A stretch of DNA of 64,000 nt from Falsiroseomonas bella (GTDB lineage: Bacteria; Pseudomonadota; Alphaproteobacteria; Acetobacterales; Acetobacteraceae), in the NCBI RefSeq assembly GCF_003173615.1, contig NZ_QGNA01000001.1, forward strand, positions 186,001-250,000, read 5' to 3'. The notes beneath the pieces were generated by a model. The model searched no databases, had not been told where the DNA came from, and saw only the letters and a program-made list of their open reading frames with translations. A program made the position numbers and the translations under genes. This document shows, one piece after another, positions 35,656 through 44,673 of this stretch (position 1 is the first letter of the stretch; the number at the start of each line of letters is the position of its first letter).

Positions 35656-36534
35656 TCAGAAAACGCGCGCGGCCACCGCGTCCAGCTTGGCGATCAGCGC
35701 AGGGTCGCGCTTCTCGGGCGCGGTGATGATCGCGTTGTCGAGCGCGCGGTCGCAGCCCGCCGGGCACGGCCCGCGCCTGGCACCGAGCGCCGGCACCACA
35801 TCGGCGACCAGCGCCCGCGCCTTGTCGGCGTTCGAGAAAAGCACCTTCACGACCTGCTCGACGGTGACGTGGTCGTGGTCCGGGTGCCAGCAGTCGAAGT
35901 CGGTCACCATCGCGACGGTGGCGTAGCAGAGCTCCGCCTCGCGGGCCAACTTGGCCTCGGGCATGTTGGTCATGCCGATCACGCTGCAGCCCCATTGGCG
36001 ATAGAGCTCGCTCTCCGCCTTCGTCGAGAATTGCGGGCCTTCCATCACCAGGTAGGTGCCGCCGCGCGTCACCGGCAGGCCAAGCTTGCGCGCCGAAGCC
36101 TCCAGCGCATCGCCGAGCCGCGGGCAGACCGGATGCGCCATGGAGACATGCGCGACGCAGCCGCTTTCGAAGAAGCTCTTTTTGCGCGCGAAAGTGCGGT
36201 CGATGAACTGGTCCACGATGACGAAGTGGCCGGGCGGCAGGTGCTCCTTCAGCGAGCCGACGGCGGAGAGGGAGAGAAGCTCCGTGCAGCCGGCGCGCTT
36301 CATCGCGTCGATGTTGGCGCGGTAGTTGAGCTCCGAGGGCGGGGTCGGATGGCCGCGGCCGTGGCGCGGCAGGAAGCGCACCGGCACGCCGCCAAGGCGC
36401 CCGAACAGGATCTCGTCCGAGGGCGCGCCCCAGGGCGTGTGCACGCGCCGCCATTCGCGGTCCTCGAGGCCCGGGATGTCATAGAGGCCGGAGCCGCCGA
36501 TCAGGCCGATGACGGGGGTGATCTCGGTGGACAT
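35656..36534 (-). CDS. mtnP: S-methyl-5'-thioadenosine phosphorylase
   Basis: 292 residues of the PNP/MTAP family. IGLIGGSGLYDI holds the phosphate-binding Ser, PRHGRGHPTPPSELNYRANI is the conserved RHGxGH block, SAVGSLKEHLPPGHFVIVDQF and MEGPQFSTKAESELYRQWGC follow, and GMTNMPEAKLAREAELCYA marks the purine site with Asp in VTDFDCWH. It splits methylthioadenosine with phosphate into adenine and methylthioribose-1-phosphate for methionine salvage. No other salvage genes are visible here. ATG 36534 gives the normal start. Confidence 0.95.
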   Translation of the reverse strand: MSTEITPVIGLIGGSGLYDIPGLEDREWRRVHTPWGAPSDEILFGRLGGVPVRFLPRHGRGHPTPPSELNYRANIDAMKRAGCTELLSLSAVGSLKEHLPPGHFVIVDQFIDRTFARKKSFFESGCVAHVSMAHPVCPRLGDALEASARKLGLPVTRGGTYLVMEGPQFSTKAESELYRQWGCSVIGMTNMPEAKLAREAELCYATVAMVTDFDCWHPDHDHVTVEQVVKVLFSNADKARALVADVVPALGARRGPCPAGCDRALDNAIITAPEKRDPALIAKLDAVAARVF

Positions 36535-36635
36535 GGCGGGGCTCCGTCGGGGGATCGATGCGCGCGGCGCTTGTAGCGCCTGATCCGCGAAGGCGGAATC
36601 GCCGAAGCGGTGAATCAGTCGCTCAAACAAGAGCT

Positions 36636-36667
36636 ACGGCGTGATCCATCTTCGTGGATCACGCCGT
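36636..36667 (-). terminator. Perfect 13-bp hairpin after the chemoreceptor gene
   Basis: ACGGCGTGATCCA (36636-36648) and TGGATCACGCCGT (36655-36667) around TCTTCG, 33 bases past the chemoreceptor stop. On the minus strand it is followed by AGCTCTTGTTTGAG, a mildly T-rich stretch. It could be a rho-independent terminator or an interspersed palindrome. Confidence 0.55.
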
Positions 36668-36700
36668 GGCCGCGCCGGAAGCCGCGCTCCACCCCGATGC

Positions 36701-39088
36701 TCAGGCCGCCATCGCCTCCTCCGCCGCCAACAGGCGGTCGAGTTCCGCCGTCACGCCGGTGCCGGCGACGAAGAGCAGGCCGGTCACGCCGTCCTCGTGG
36801 CGCGCCACGCGGGCGGGCAGGAAGGCGCCGCCGGCGATGGCGATGCGGATCTCGGTGCCGGCCGGCAGGCCGAGCTCGCCGCGCACCCCGGCGCCGCCGC
36901 GCGAGAGGTTGTCGAGCCGCGCCGTGCTCGACCCGCCCGCCCATTCCAGGCGGCAGGGCAGGTCCAGCCGGTAGCGGTCGTATTGCCGGCGGTCGCCCGC
37001 GCGCTCGAGCGAGGCGAGGAAGCCGTCCACCTCGCCGCGCAGCGCCTCCGCCCGGCCGCCCACCTCCTCCGAGGCGGCGAGCACGCCCTGCGCGGCGCCG
37101 CCGCCGGCCTCCGCGGCCTCGGTCAGGGCGCGCATGCGCTGCAGCACCTCGTCATTGCCGCGCGCCGCCGCCTCCACCCGGCCGGCGATGGCGCCGATCG
37201 CGCCGGCCTGCGCCTCGATGGCGTCGGCGATGGTGGCTGCGGCGCCGCGCACCTCGCCCACCGCCTCGGCGATGCGCGCGATGCTGCCGGCGGCCTCCCC
37301 GGTCGAGGCCTGCACGGCGGCGATGCGGCTCGCCACTTCCTCCGTCGCCCTGGCGGTCTGGGCGGCCAGCGCCTTCACCTCGCCGGCCACCACGGCGAAG
37401 CCCTTGCCGGCCTCCCCGGCGCGCGCCGCCTCGATGGTGGCGTTCAGCGCGAGCAGGTTGGTCTGGGCGGCGATGCTGCGGATCGTCTCCATCACCGCGC
37501 CGATCTCCGCTGCGGCGGAGGAGAGGCTGTTCACCAGGCGCTCGCTGTCGGCGGCCTGCGCGACGGCGGCGGCGACCTGCGTGCCGGCCTGGTGCACCGC
37601 GCCGGTCACCGCGATGGCGTTCTCGCGCAGGCTGCCGGCGGCCTCCCCGGCCTCGCGCAGGCCGGTGGCGCCGGCCTCGCTCGCCGCGCGCACCGCGGCC
37701 GCCTCGTTGCGCGTGGAGGCGGCGAGGTTCGCCATCGTCCCGGCATTGTCGCGCATGCGCGTGGCGGATGCGCCGAGCCCGCCGAGCACGCCGCCGATCA
37801 CGGCGGAGAAGTCCGCGGCGAAGCGCTCCGTCGCCTGCTGGCGTCGCAGCTTCGCATCGCGATCGGCGCTGGCGCGCACCTCCTCCGCGCGCGCCTGGGC
37901 GAGGCGCGTGCGCAGCGTCTCCACCGCACCGGCGACGCGCGCGATCTCCTGCGGCGGATGCCCGAGATCGGCCTGCGCCTGCAGGTCGCCTTCCGCGATG
38001 CGCTCCACCAGTGCGGCGAGGCCCGCGGCCGGGGTGGTGACGCGGCGGCGGACGAACCAGACGAGGGCGGAGGCGGCGGCGATGGCGAGCAGCGTCAGCA
38101 CGAGCACGAGCGCCGTCTGGCGCGCGACCTGGCCGCTGATGTCGGTCCAGTAGCTCTTGTTCGCGTCGCCCGCCGCGACGGAGAGCGCGGTGGCGAGGTC
38201 GAGCACCCGGCTCGATTCCGCGAAATAGGCGTCGAACGCGATGGGATAGGGGCGCCCCGCCGCCGCGGCCTCGAGGATGGAGCGGCGCAGCGCGGCGTAG
38301 CCGCCACGGTATTCGGCCAGAAGCTCCCGCAGCGCCTGCTGCAGGCGCGGGGAGAGGGCGGGATGCGCGGCGATCGCCTCCAGCGCGTCCAGACGGCGCG
38401 CCGCCGTGGCGTCGAAGGCGGCCATCTGCTGCGCCACCGCGGCGGAGATCGGCTCGCCGCGCGCGAGCGCGACGGCGATCAGCGTCCGGTCGCGCCCGCC
38501 ATATTCGCGCACGGCCCAGGCCAGGTGCTGCAGCTGGTCGCGGACCAGCACGCCGCCCGGCACCGGCTCGTTCGTGCTGCGGGCGGTGAGCCGGCGGTTC
38601 TCGATGGCATAGATCAGCGCCGGCACGCCGGTTGACCAGCCCAACAGTATCGCCGGGTCGCGCTGCGCCAGGGGGCGCGCGAGATTCGCATCGGCCGGCC
38701 GGCGCAACGCATCGAGCCCGGCCAGCCGGCCCTCGGTGTCGTCCGCGAGCGCCGCGGCCTCGGGCGTGCCGACCGAACGCAACCCTTCGAGTGCCTCGGC
38801 GAAGCCCGCCGCGGCGACGCTGCGCTGCCGCTCGATCATGGCGCGATGCTGCGCCGAGAGCGGGTCCGGCAGCTGCAGCGTGACCTGCACCAGCGACCGT
38901 TCCAGCGAGAGCTCGACCAGCGCCTTGCCCAGCGTGGCCACGGCCGCGGTGAGGGTGCGCTGGCGCTCCGCCGCCTGCCAGTTCCGCCACCGCTCGGGCA
39001 GCAGGATGGCGGCGAGGGCGAGGGTGCTGGCGGCGAGCACCGCCGCGAGCGTGGTCGCTATGCGTCCGATCGAGACCTTGCGCGGCAT
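36701..39088 (-). CDS. Methyl-accepting chemotaxis protein with C-terminal PilZ domain
   Basis: 795 residues. TM1 near 10-30, a large helical periplasmic sensor domain (about 31-320; nitrate/sulfonate-type four-helix pattern), TM2 near 325-345, then HAMP, then the signalling coiled coil with [25 protein letters not shown] and [24 protein letters not shown] hairpin-tip sequence. The last 95 residues are a PilZ domain: [17 protein letters not shown] holds the RxxxR motif and DNLSRGG the DxSxxG motif that bind c-di-GMP. It would send a CheA/CheW signal tuned by c-di-GMP. It lies 99 bases downstream of three NCS2 permease genes on the same strand. Ligand unknown. Confidence 0.92.
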   Translation of the reverse strand: MPRKVSIGRIATTLAAVLAASTLALAAILLPERWRNWQAAERQRTLTAAVATLGKALVELSLERSLVQVTLQLPDPLSAQHRAMIERQRSVAAAGFAEALEGLRSVGTPEAAALADDTEGRLAGLDALRRPADANLARPLAQRDPAILLGWSTGVPALIYAIENRRLTARSTNEPVPGGVLVRDQLQHLAWAVREYGGRDRTLIAVALARGEPISAAVAQQMAAFDATAARRLDALEAIAAHPALSPRLQQALRELLAEYRGGYAALRRSILEAAAAGRPYPIAFDAYFAESSRVLDLATALSVAAGDANKSYWTDISGQVARQTALVLVLTLLAIAAASALVWFVRRRVTTPAAGLAALVERIAEGDLQAQADLGHPPQEIARVAGAVETLRTRLAQARAEEVRASADRDAKLRRQQATERFAADFSAVIGGVLGGLGASATRMRDNAGTMANLAASTRNEAAAVRAASEAGATGLREAGEAAGSLRENAIAVTGAVHQAGTQVAAAVAQAADSERLVNSLSSAAAEIGAVMETIRSIAAQTNLLALNATIEAARAGEAGKGFAVVAGEVKALAAQTARATEEVASRIAAVQASTGEAAGSIARIAEAVGEVRGAAATIADAIEAQAGAIGAIAGRVEAAARGNDEVLQRMRALTEAAEAGGGAAQGVLAASEEVGGRAEALRGEVDGFLASLERAGDRRQYDRYRLDLPCRLEWAGGSSTARLDNLSRGGAGVRGELGLPAGTEIRIAIAGGAFLPARVARHEDGVTGLLFVAGTGVTAELDRLLAAEEAMAA

Positions 39089-39187
39089 GGGCGGCTCCGA
39101 CGGTGGGAGGTGCGCCTGTCTGCCGCGGGAAGGTGAACCGATGGTTGTTGCGGGATCGGAAAAAGACCGCGCAAGGCCGATGCGCGG

Positions 39188-40888
39188 TCAGTGGTCCACG
39201 ACCAGGCGCAGCTCCGTCAGGCCGTCGCGGTGGCGCACGGTGGCGCGGCTGGCGCGGCGGCGGATCATGTGCCCGGCCAGCCGCGCGCCGGCCCCGTCAT
39301 CCTGCAGCAGCTCCTCGGGCGAGGGCGGCGCGGCGGCGAGCTCGATCGGGGCGCCGTGATAGGCGACCAGCACGTCCAGGCGGAATTCGTCGAAGGCCAG
39401 CGTCACGGTGATGTCGCCGCGGGCCAGCCGGGCGTCGATGATCGCGTCCAGGCACCAGGAGACGAGCTCCGTCGTGCGCGCCACCACATCCGGCCGCGCG
39501 CCCCAGGAGGCGCCGGCGCGCGTCGCGAAGTCGGCCACCGCCTTCTCGTCGATCGCATCGCCCGGGACGGTGAGCGAGACCCTGCGGCGGATGCCGATGC
39601 GCAGCAGAGCATTGAGCCCGATCGCCACGATCGTGCCGAGCGCGATCTCCGACACCAGCGGCCGCCAGGACGGCGCGACGAGATCGCGCATCTCCGGCAG
39701 GATCGCGACGCCGAGCGCGGTGATGAAGGCCAGGCCGATCGCGAGCGTCTTGCGCGCATCGAGCATGCGCGAGGTGGCAAGCTGCATGCCGTTCACCATC
39801 ATCTGCGCGCCGGCCTGCAAAAGGATGGCCGCGATGACGGGGGCCGGCACCTGGGCCAGCAGCGCCGCCGCGCGTGGGAAGCAGGCCAGCAGGAAGCAGG
39901 CGCCGGCGGTGCCGAGCGCGATGATGCGGCTGGTGATGCCGGTCGCGCCCTGCACCGTGATGTTGGTGGTGCTCATGTTGGCCGCGGGCGCGGCCAGCAG
40001 CCCGGCGATCAGGATGGTCACGCCGTCGCCGCTGACGCCGCCGGCGATGCTGCGCTGGTCGGGGCGCACCCAGTCCGCGTCGTTGATCTTCTGCAGCGTG
40101 GTGAGCAGCCCGACGCTGCGCACCGCCGCCGCCAGCGCCGTGACCAGGAAGGCCGGCAGCAGGGCGATGTCGAAGTCGTAGCCGATGTGGCCGAGCTGCG
40201 GCAGGCCGACCAGCGGGATCGTGGCGAGGTCCACCGACGCACGGGAATCCGTCTCGCCGAGCGCGAGCGCGACCAGGCTGCCGACCGCGAGCGCGACCAG
40301 CACGCAGGTCCAGCGCAGCATCCCCTTGCCCCAGACGCTGAGGCCGCCCGCCACGGCCAGCGTCACGGCGGCGACGAACAGGCCGCGCGCCGTCGGCGGC
40401 TCGCCCTCCGGCCCGTGCATGAGCAGGCGCACGCCGGTCAGCGCGATGACGAGCGCGATGATGAGCGCGACGGTGCCTGCGATCTCCGGCGGCAGGACCG
40501 CGCGCAGCCGGCGCAGCATGCGCGCGAAGACGAGGGTCGCGGCCCCGGCCGCCATGGTCATCCCGGCGACCATCGGCAGGCCCCCGTTCTGCGCGGCGAG
40601 CAGCGAGGGCGCCAGGAAGCCGCCGGCCGCCGAGCCCGGCGCGAGGAAGCCGCTGCCGAAGCCGCCGCGCCCGAACGCCTGCAGCAGGGTGCTCAGGCCG
40701 CAGGTGAGGAAGGTCAGGCTAAGGATCGCCGCCGCTTCCCGCGGCGGGGCGTCCACCGCGCGCCCGATCAGGATGGCCGGATAGATGAAGACGACGATGA
40801 TCGCCGTCTGCTGCAAGGCGGCCGTCAGCAGCACCCGCAAGGGCGGCCTGTCGTCGAGGCCATAGGCGAGGTCTGCCGGCTTGCGCAT
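39188..40888 (-). CDS. NCS2/SLC23 permease with C-terminal GHKL-like domain (paralogue A)
   Basis: 566 residues. About 14 membrane segments fill residues 20-430 in the NCS2 pattern: LPPEIAGTVALIIALVIALTGVRLL and SIAGGVSGDGVTILIAGLLAA are family landmarks. The TM8 acidic residue is replaced (VRSVGLL) and the TM10 signature reads TNITVQGATG, with Thr where Gln/Glu usually contacts the nucleobase. Residues 452-566 form an extra soluble domain: ELVSWCLDAII, LDVLVAYHGAPI and GARLAGHMIRRRASRATV resemble degenerate N, G1 and G2 boxes of RsbW-type ATPases. Third and last of a tandem set. Substrate not known. Confidence 0.85.
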   Translation of the reverse strand: MRKPADLAYGLDDRPPLRVLLTAALQQTAIIVVFIYPAILIGRAVDAPPREAAAILSLTFLTCGLSTLLQAFGRGGFGSGFLAPGSAAGGFLAPSLLAAQNGGLPMVAGMTMAAGAATLVFARMLRRLRAVLPPEIAGTVALIIALVIALTGVRLLMHGPEGEPPTARGLFVAAVTLAVAGGLSVWGKGMLRWTCVLVALAVGSLVALALGETDSRASVDLATIPLVGLPQLGHIGYDFDIALLPAFLVTALAAAVRSVGLLTTLQKINDADWVRPDQRSIAGGVSGDGVTILIAGLLAAPAANMSTTNITVQGATGITSRIIALGTAGACFLLACFPRAAALLAQVPAPVIAAILLQAGAQMMVNGMQLATSRMLDARKTLAIGLAFITALGVAILPEMRDLVAPSWRPLVSEIALGTIVAIGLNALLRIGIRRRVSLTVPGDAIDEKAVADFATRAGASWGARPDVVARTTELVSWCLDAIIDARLARGDITVTLAFDEFRLDVLVAYHGAPIELAAAPPSPEELLQDDGAGARLAGHMIRRRASRATVRHRDGLTELRLVVDH

Positions 40889-41052
40889 CGGGGCATTCCG
40901 CCGCTGATCTATCTTCCCCGAATATAGTCTGAACGCTCCATAGAGCGTTGCGCAAGCATTCTGGTGCCCGGGCCCCGCCCCGCTCCGTGGCCGCATGCAT
41001 GCAGCATCAGGGACCGGTGCGACGCCGCGGCGCGGTAGCGTCCGGCGCGGGT

Positions 41053-42753
41053 TCAGTGATCCACGGACAGGCGCAGTTCCGTGACGTCGCCGCGCTGCCG
41101 CACCGTCGCGCGATCGGCGCGACGGCGGATCATGTGCCCGGCCAGCAGCGCCGCGCCGTCGTCTTCCAGCAGCGCCTCGGGCGGCGGCGGATGGTCGCGC
41201 AGCGCGATCGGCGCGCCCTGGTAGCGGATCAGCACGTCCAGCCGGAACTCGTCGAAGCGCAGCGTCACCGTCACCTCGCCGCGCGCCAGCCCGGACTGGA
41301 TGATCGCATCGAGGCACCAGGAGACCAGCTCTGAGGTGCGCGCCACCACCTCCGGCCGCGCGCCCCAGGACGCGCCGGCGCGCGTCGCGAAATCGGCCAC
41401 CGCCGCTTCCGGGATCGCCGCGGCCGGCACCGACATGGTGACCTCCTGGCGCACGCCGATGCGCAGCAGCGCGTTCAGCAGCAGCGCCGTCAGCGCGCCG
41501 AGCGCGGTCGCGGAGAGCAGCGGCCGAAGCCCGGGCGCCGACCCGGCGCTGAGCTGCGGCACGGCCTCGGCCGCAGCCGCGGCGAGCACCGCCACGCCGA
41601 TGGTGAAGCTGCGTCGCGCATCCAGCATGCGGGAGGTGGCGAGCGCCATGCCGTTGATCAGCATCAGCGCGCCGGCATGGATCAGCACGCCCGCGATCAC
41701 CGGCGCGGGCACCTGCGACAGCAGCGCCGCCGCGCGGGGAAAGCAGGCCAGCAGCACGCAGAAGCCGGCGGTGCCGAAGGCCACGACACGGCTGGTGATG
41801 CCGGAGGCCTGCTGGATCGCGACATTCGTCGCGCTGAGCGTGGTGCCGTGTGCGCCGAGCAGCCCGGCCAGCACCAGCGCCACGCCGCCGCCGGTGACCC
41901 CGCCGGCGATGCTGCGCGGATCGGGCCGTACCCAGCCGGCATCGTTGATCTTCTGCAGCGTGGTGACCATGCCGATGTCCTTCATGACATGGGCGAGCGC
42001 GGCCACCGCGAAGACCGGCACGAGAGCCGGGTCGAAGGCCCAGCCGACATGCGCCGCATGCGGCAGCCCCACCCATGGCACCGAGGCCATGTCGAAGCCG
42101 GGCTGCCCGTGCAGCAGGCCGAGCGGCCAGGCCAGCAGGCATCCCGCCGCCATCCCGATCGCGACGCAGGCGAAGCGCAGCATGCCCTTGGCCCAGACGC
42201 TGAGCCCACCGGACACCGCAAGCGTCACGCCGGCCACCGCGAAGGCGGCGAGGGTCGGCGGCGTGCCGTCCGGCGTGACGAGCAGGCTTCGCACCCCGGA
42301 AAGACCCACGACAAGGCCGACGACCAGCGCGACGGTGCCGGCGATCTCGGGCGGCAGCAGCGACCGCAGACGGTACAGCGTGCGCGCGAGCAGCGCGGTG
42401 ACCAGTCCGGCGAAGATCGTCATGCCGGCGACCAGCGGCATGCCGCCGATCTGCGCCGCCAGCAGCGACGGCGCAAGCATGATCGGCGAGCCGGAACCCG
42501 GCGCGAGATAGCCGCTGCCCACCCCGAAGCGCGCGCCGAAGGCCTGGATCAGCGCCATCGCGCCGCAGACCAGGAAGGTCAGGCCGAGGATATCGGCGGC
42601 CTGCGCCGGGTTCGCGCCCACCTCCCGCGCAAGCAGGATGGCGGTGAAGCTGAAGACCAGCACGACTGCACCCTGCTGCAGCGCAGCCATTGCCAGCACG
42701 GAGGCGGGCGGGCGCTCGTCAACCCAGTAGGCGATGTTGACCGGCCTGCGCAT
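41053..42753 (-). CDS. NCS2/SLC23 permease with C-terminal GHKL-like domain (paralogue B)
   Basis: 566 residues, same layout as its two neighbours. Membrane part: LGLTFLVCGAMALIQAFGARFG, GYLAPGSGSPIMLAPSLLAAQ, LPPEIAGTVALVVGLVVGLSG, SIAGGVTGGGVALVLAG. The TM8 region reads MKDIGMV and the TM10 signature TNVAIQQASG, again lacking the usual Glu/Gln. The last 115 residues contain ELVSWCLDAII, LDVLIRYQGAPI and ALLAGHMIRRRADRATVR, aligning with the degenerate GHKL boxes. It starts with ATG 42753, 94 bases after paralogue C ends, so co-transcription is plausible. It has diverged most in the membrane half. Confidence 0.85.
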   Translation of the reverse strand: MRRPVNIAYWVDERPPASVLAMAALQQGAVVLVFSFTAILLAREVGANPAQAADILGLTFLVCGAMALIQAFGARFGVGSGYLAPGSGSPIMLAPSLLAAQIGGMPLVAGMTIFAGLVTALLARTLYRLRSLLPPEIAGTVALVVGLVVGLSGVRSLLVTPDGTPPTLAAFAVAGVTLAVSGGLSVWAKGMLRFACVAIGMAAGCLLAWPLGLLHGQPGFDMASVPWVGLPHAAHVGWAFDPALVPVFAVAALAHVMKDIGMVTTLQKINDAGWVRPDPRSIAGGVTGGGVALVLAGLLGAHGTTLSATNVAIQQASGITSRVVAFGTAGFCVLLACFPRAAALLSQVPAPVIAGVLIHAGALMLINGMALATSRMLDARRSFTIGVAVLAAAAAEAVPQLSAGSAPGLRPLLSATALGALTALLLNALLRIGVRQEVTMSVPAAAIPEAAVADFATRAGASWGARPEVVARTSELVSWCLDAIIQSGLARGEVTVTLRFDEFRLDVLIRYQGAPIALRDHPPPPEALLEDDGAALLAGHMIRRRADRATVRQRGDVTELRLSVDH

Positions 42754-42847
42754 CCCTGCCCTGCCCGAGCCCGGATCGGCCCGGGCGGACGCTCCTTCGC
42801 GCCGGACGCGGTGGCGCGCAAGCCGGCCGGCGATGCATGCGCAAAGC

Positions 42848-44542
42848 TCAATGATCGAAGACGAGCCGCAACTCCGTGCCGCCGTCGCGGCTGCGCACGC
42901 TCGCGCGCGTCGCACGCTTGAGGATCATGTGGCCGGCGAGCTTCGCCGCGCCGGCTTCGGTGAGCATCTCGTCGGCCGTCGGCGCGACCTGCGAGAGCTC
43001 GAGCGGCGGACCGCGATAGGCGATGGTCACGTCGATGCGCAGTTCGTCGAAGCCGATGCGTACGGCGACGTCGCCCTCCGCCAGGCCGAAGCCGGCGATC
43101 GAATCGACACACCAGACGATCTGCTCCTCCACCCGCGTCAGCACGTCGCGCCGCGCGCCCCAGGCGGCGCCGGCGCGCGCAACGAAATCGGCCAGCTCGC
43201 GGTGCGGCATGTCGCGCGCGGGCAGCACGATCTCCATCTGCCGCCGGATGCCGATGCGCAGGATCGCGTTGAGGCCGATGGCGACGACCGTGCCGAGCGC
43301 GGTGGCCGACATGTAGGGCCGCAGTTCGGGCGACACCCAGTCCGCCACCTGCGGGATCGCCTCCACCGCCAGCGTGGTCACCAGCGCGAAGCCGACCACG
43401 AAGGATTTGCGCGAGTCGAGCATGCGCGATGTCGCAAGCTGCATGCCGTTGACCAGCATCAGCCCGCCCGCATGCAGCAGCACCGCGGCGATCACCGGCC
43501 CCGGCACCTGCGCCAGCAGCGCAGCGAGCCGCGGGAAGCAGGCCAGCACCAGGCAGAAGGCGGCGGTGGCATAGCCGATGGCGCGGCTCGTCACCCCGCT
43601 CGCCGCCTGGATGGTCACATTGGTCGCGCTGACATTCGGGGCGGCGGTGCAGAGCAGGCCGGCGAGCGCCGTCGCCGCGCCGTCGCCCGCCACGCCGCCG
43701 GCGATGCTGCGCGGCTCCGGCCGCACCCAGTCGGCGTCGTTCAGCTTCTGCAGCGTGGTGACGAGACCGACGGTCTTCAGCGAATTCGCCAGGGCGGCAA
43801 CCAGGAAGACGGGCAGCAGCGCAAGGTCGAAGCTCCAGCCGAGGTGGCCGGTGGCGGGCAGCCCGACCAGCGGCAGCCCCGCCAGTGCCGCGGTGTCCAG
43901 CCGGAACAGGCCGAGCCAGGACGCAACCGCGGTTCCCGCGAGCAGGGCCACCAGAACGCAGGCGCCGCGCAGCGCGCCACCACCCCAGACGCTGAGCCCG
44001 ACGGCGATGGCGAGCGTGACGCCCGCCACGGCCAGCGCCCCGGCGGATGGCGGCTGCTGGTCCGGCGTGATCAGCAGGGCGCGCACGCCGGCGAGCGTGA
44101 CGGCGATGCCGATGATCAGCACGACGGCGCCCGCGATCTCGGGCGGGAAGAAGGCGCGCGCACGGTGCAGGGTGCGGGCGAAGAGCATCATCGCCGCGCC
44201 GCCGGCGATGGTCATGCCTGCCGCGAGCGCGAGCCCGCCGATCTGCACCGCCAGCAGGGAGGGCGCGAGGAAGGCGGCCGAGCCGGTCGCTGGGGCCAGA
44301 TAGCCCGCGCCGATGCCGAAGCGGCCGGCCGACTGGATCAGCGCGCTGGCGCCGCAGGCCAGGAAGGCGAGGCTCAGCATCGCGGCCGATTGCGACGGCG
44401 ATGCGCCGACGGCCTGGGCGAGCAGGATGGCGGGGTAGATGAAGACGACGATGATCGCCGTCTGCTGCAGGGCAGCGGAGAGCAGGACCGCCGGGGTCGG
44501 GAGCTCGTTCAGCCCGTAGGTGAGGTCAGGCGGCTTGCGCAT
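42848..44542 (-). CDS. NCS2/SLC23 permease with C-terminal GHKL-like domain (paralogue C)
   Basis: 564 residues and first gene of the tandem. It shares the AALQQTAIIVVFIYPAILLA first membrane segment with paralogue A almost word for word, so A and C are closest. GYLAPATGSAAFLAPSLLAV and FPPEIAGAVVLIIGIAV follow. The TM8 region is LKTVGLV and the TM10 signature TNVTIQAASG. The C-terminal domain reads EEQIVWCVDSIA, IDVTIAYRGPPL and AKLAGHMILKRATRASVR. ATG 44542 matches the start of the paralogues (MRKPPDLTYG); an earlier in-frame start 13 codons upstream is rejected. The upstream gene is separated by the petC terminator. Confidence 0.85.
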   Translation of the reverse strand: MRKPPDLTYGLNELPTPAVLLSAALQQTAIIVVFIYPAILLAQAVGASPSQSAAMLSLAFLACGASALIQSAGRFGIGAGYLAPATGSAAFLAPSLLAVQIGGLALAAGMTIAGGAAMMLFARTLHRARAFFPPEIAGAVVLIIGIAVTLAGVRALLITPDQQPPSAGALAVAGVTLAIAVGLSVWGGGALRGACVLVALLAGTAVASWLGLFRLDTAALAGLPLVGLPATGHLGWSFDLALLPVFLVAALANSLKTVGLVTTLQKLNDADWVRPEPRSIAGGVAGDGAATALAGLLCTAAPNVSATNVTIQAASGVTSRAIGYATAAFCLVLACFPRLAALLAQVPGPVIAAVLLHAGGLMLVNGMQLATSRMLDSRKSFVVGFALVTTLAVEAIPQVADWVSPELRPYMSATALGTVVAIGLNAILRIGIRRQMEIVLPARDMPHRELADFVARAGAAWGARRDVLTRVEEQIVWCVDSIAGFGLAEGDVAVRIGFDELRIDVTIAYRGPPLELSQVAPTADEMLTEAGAAKLAGHMILKRATRASVRSRDGGTELRLVFDH

Positions 44543-44610
44543 CGCCGAGCCAGCATCGCCGCACGACGGGCGATGCCGCAAGGCGGCGGCCAGGCCGGCG
44601 TGGCGGGGGG

Positions 44611-44646
44611 GTTGAAACGAAAGGGGCCGCCCTTGCGGACGGCCCC
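44611..44646 (-). terminator. Rho-independent terminator of the pet operon
   Basis: On the minus strand a stem of 10 bp (44637-44646 with 44623-44632, one G-U) closes a 4-base loop and is followed directly by TTTCGTTTCAA (44612-44622). It starts 28 bases after the petC stop. A classical terminator. Confidence 0.78.
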
Positions 44647-44673
44647 CTGCGGTTCATCGGTGCAACCGGTGGC

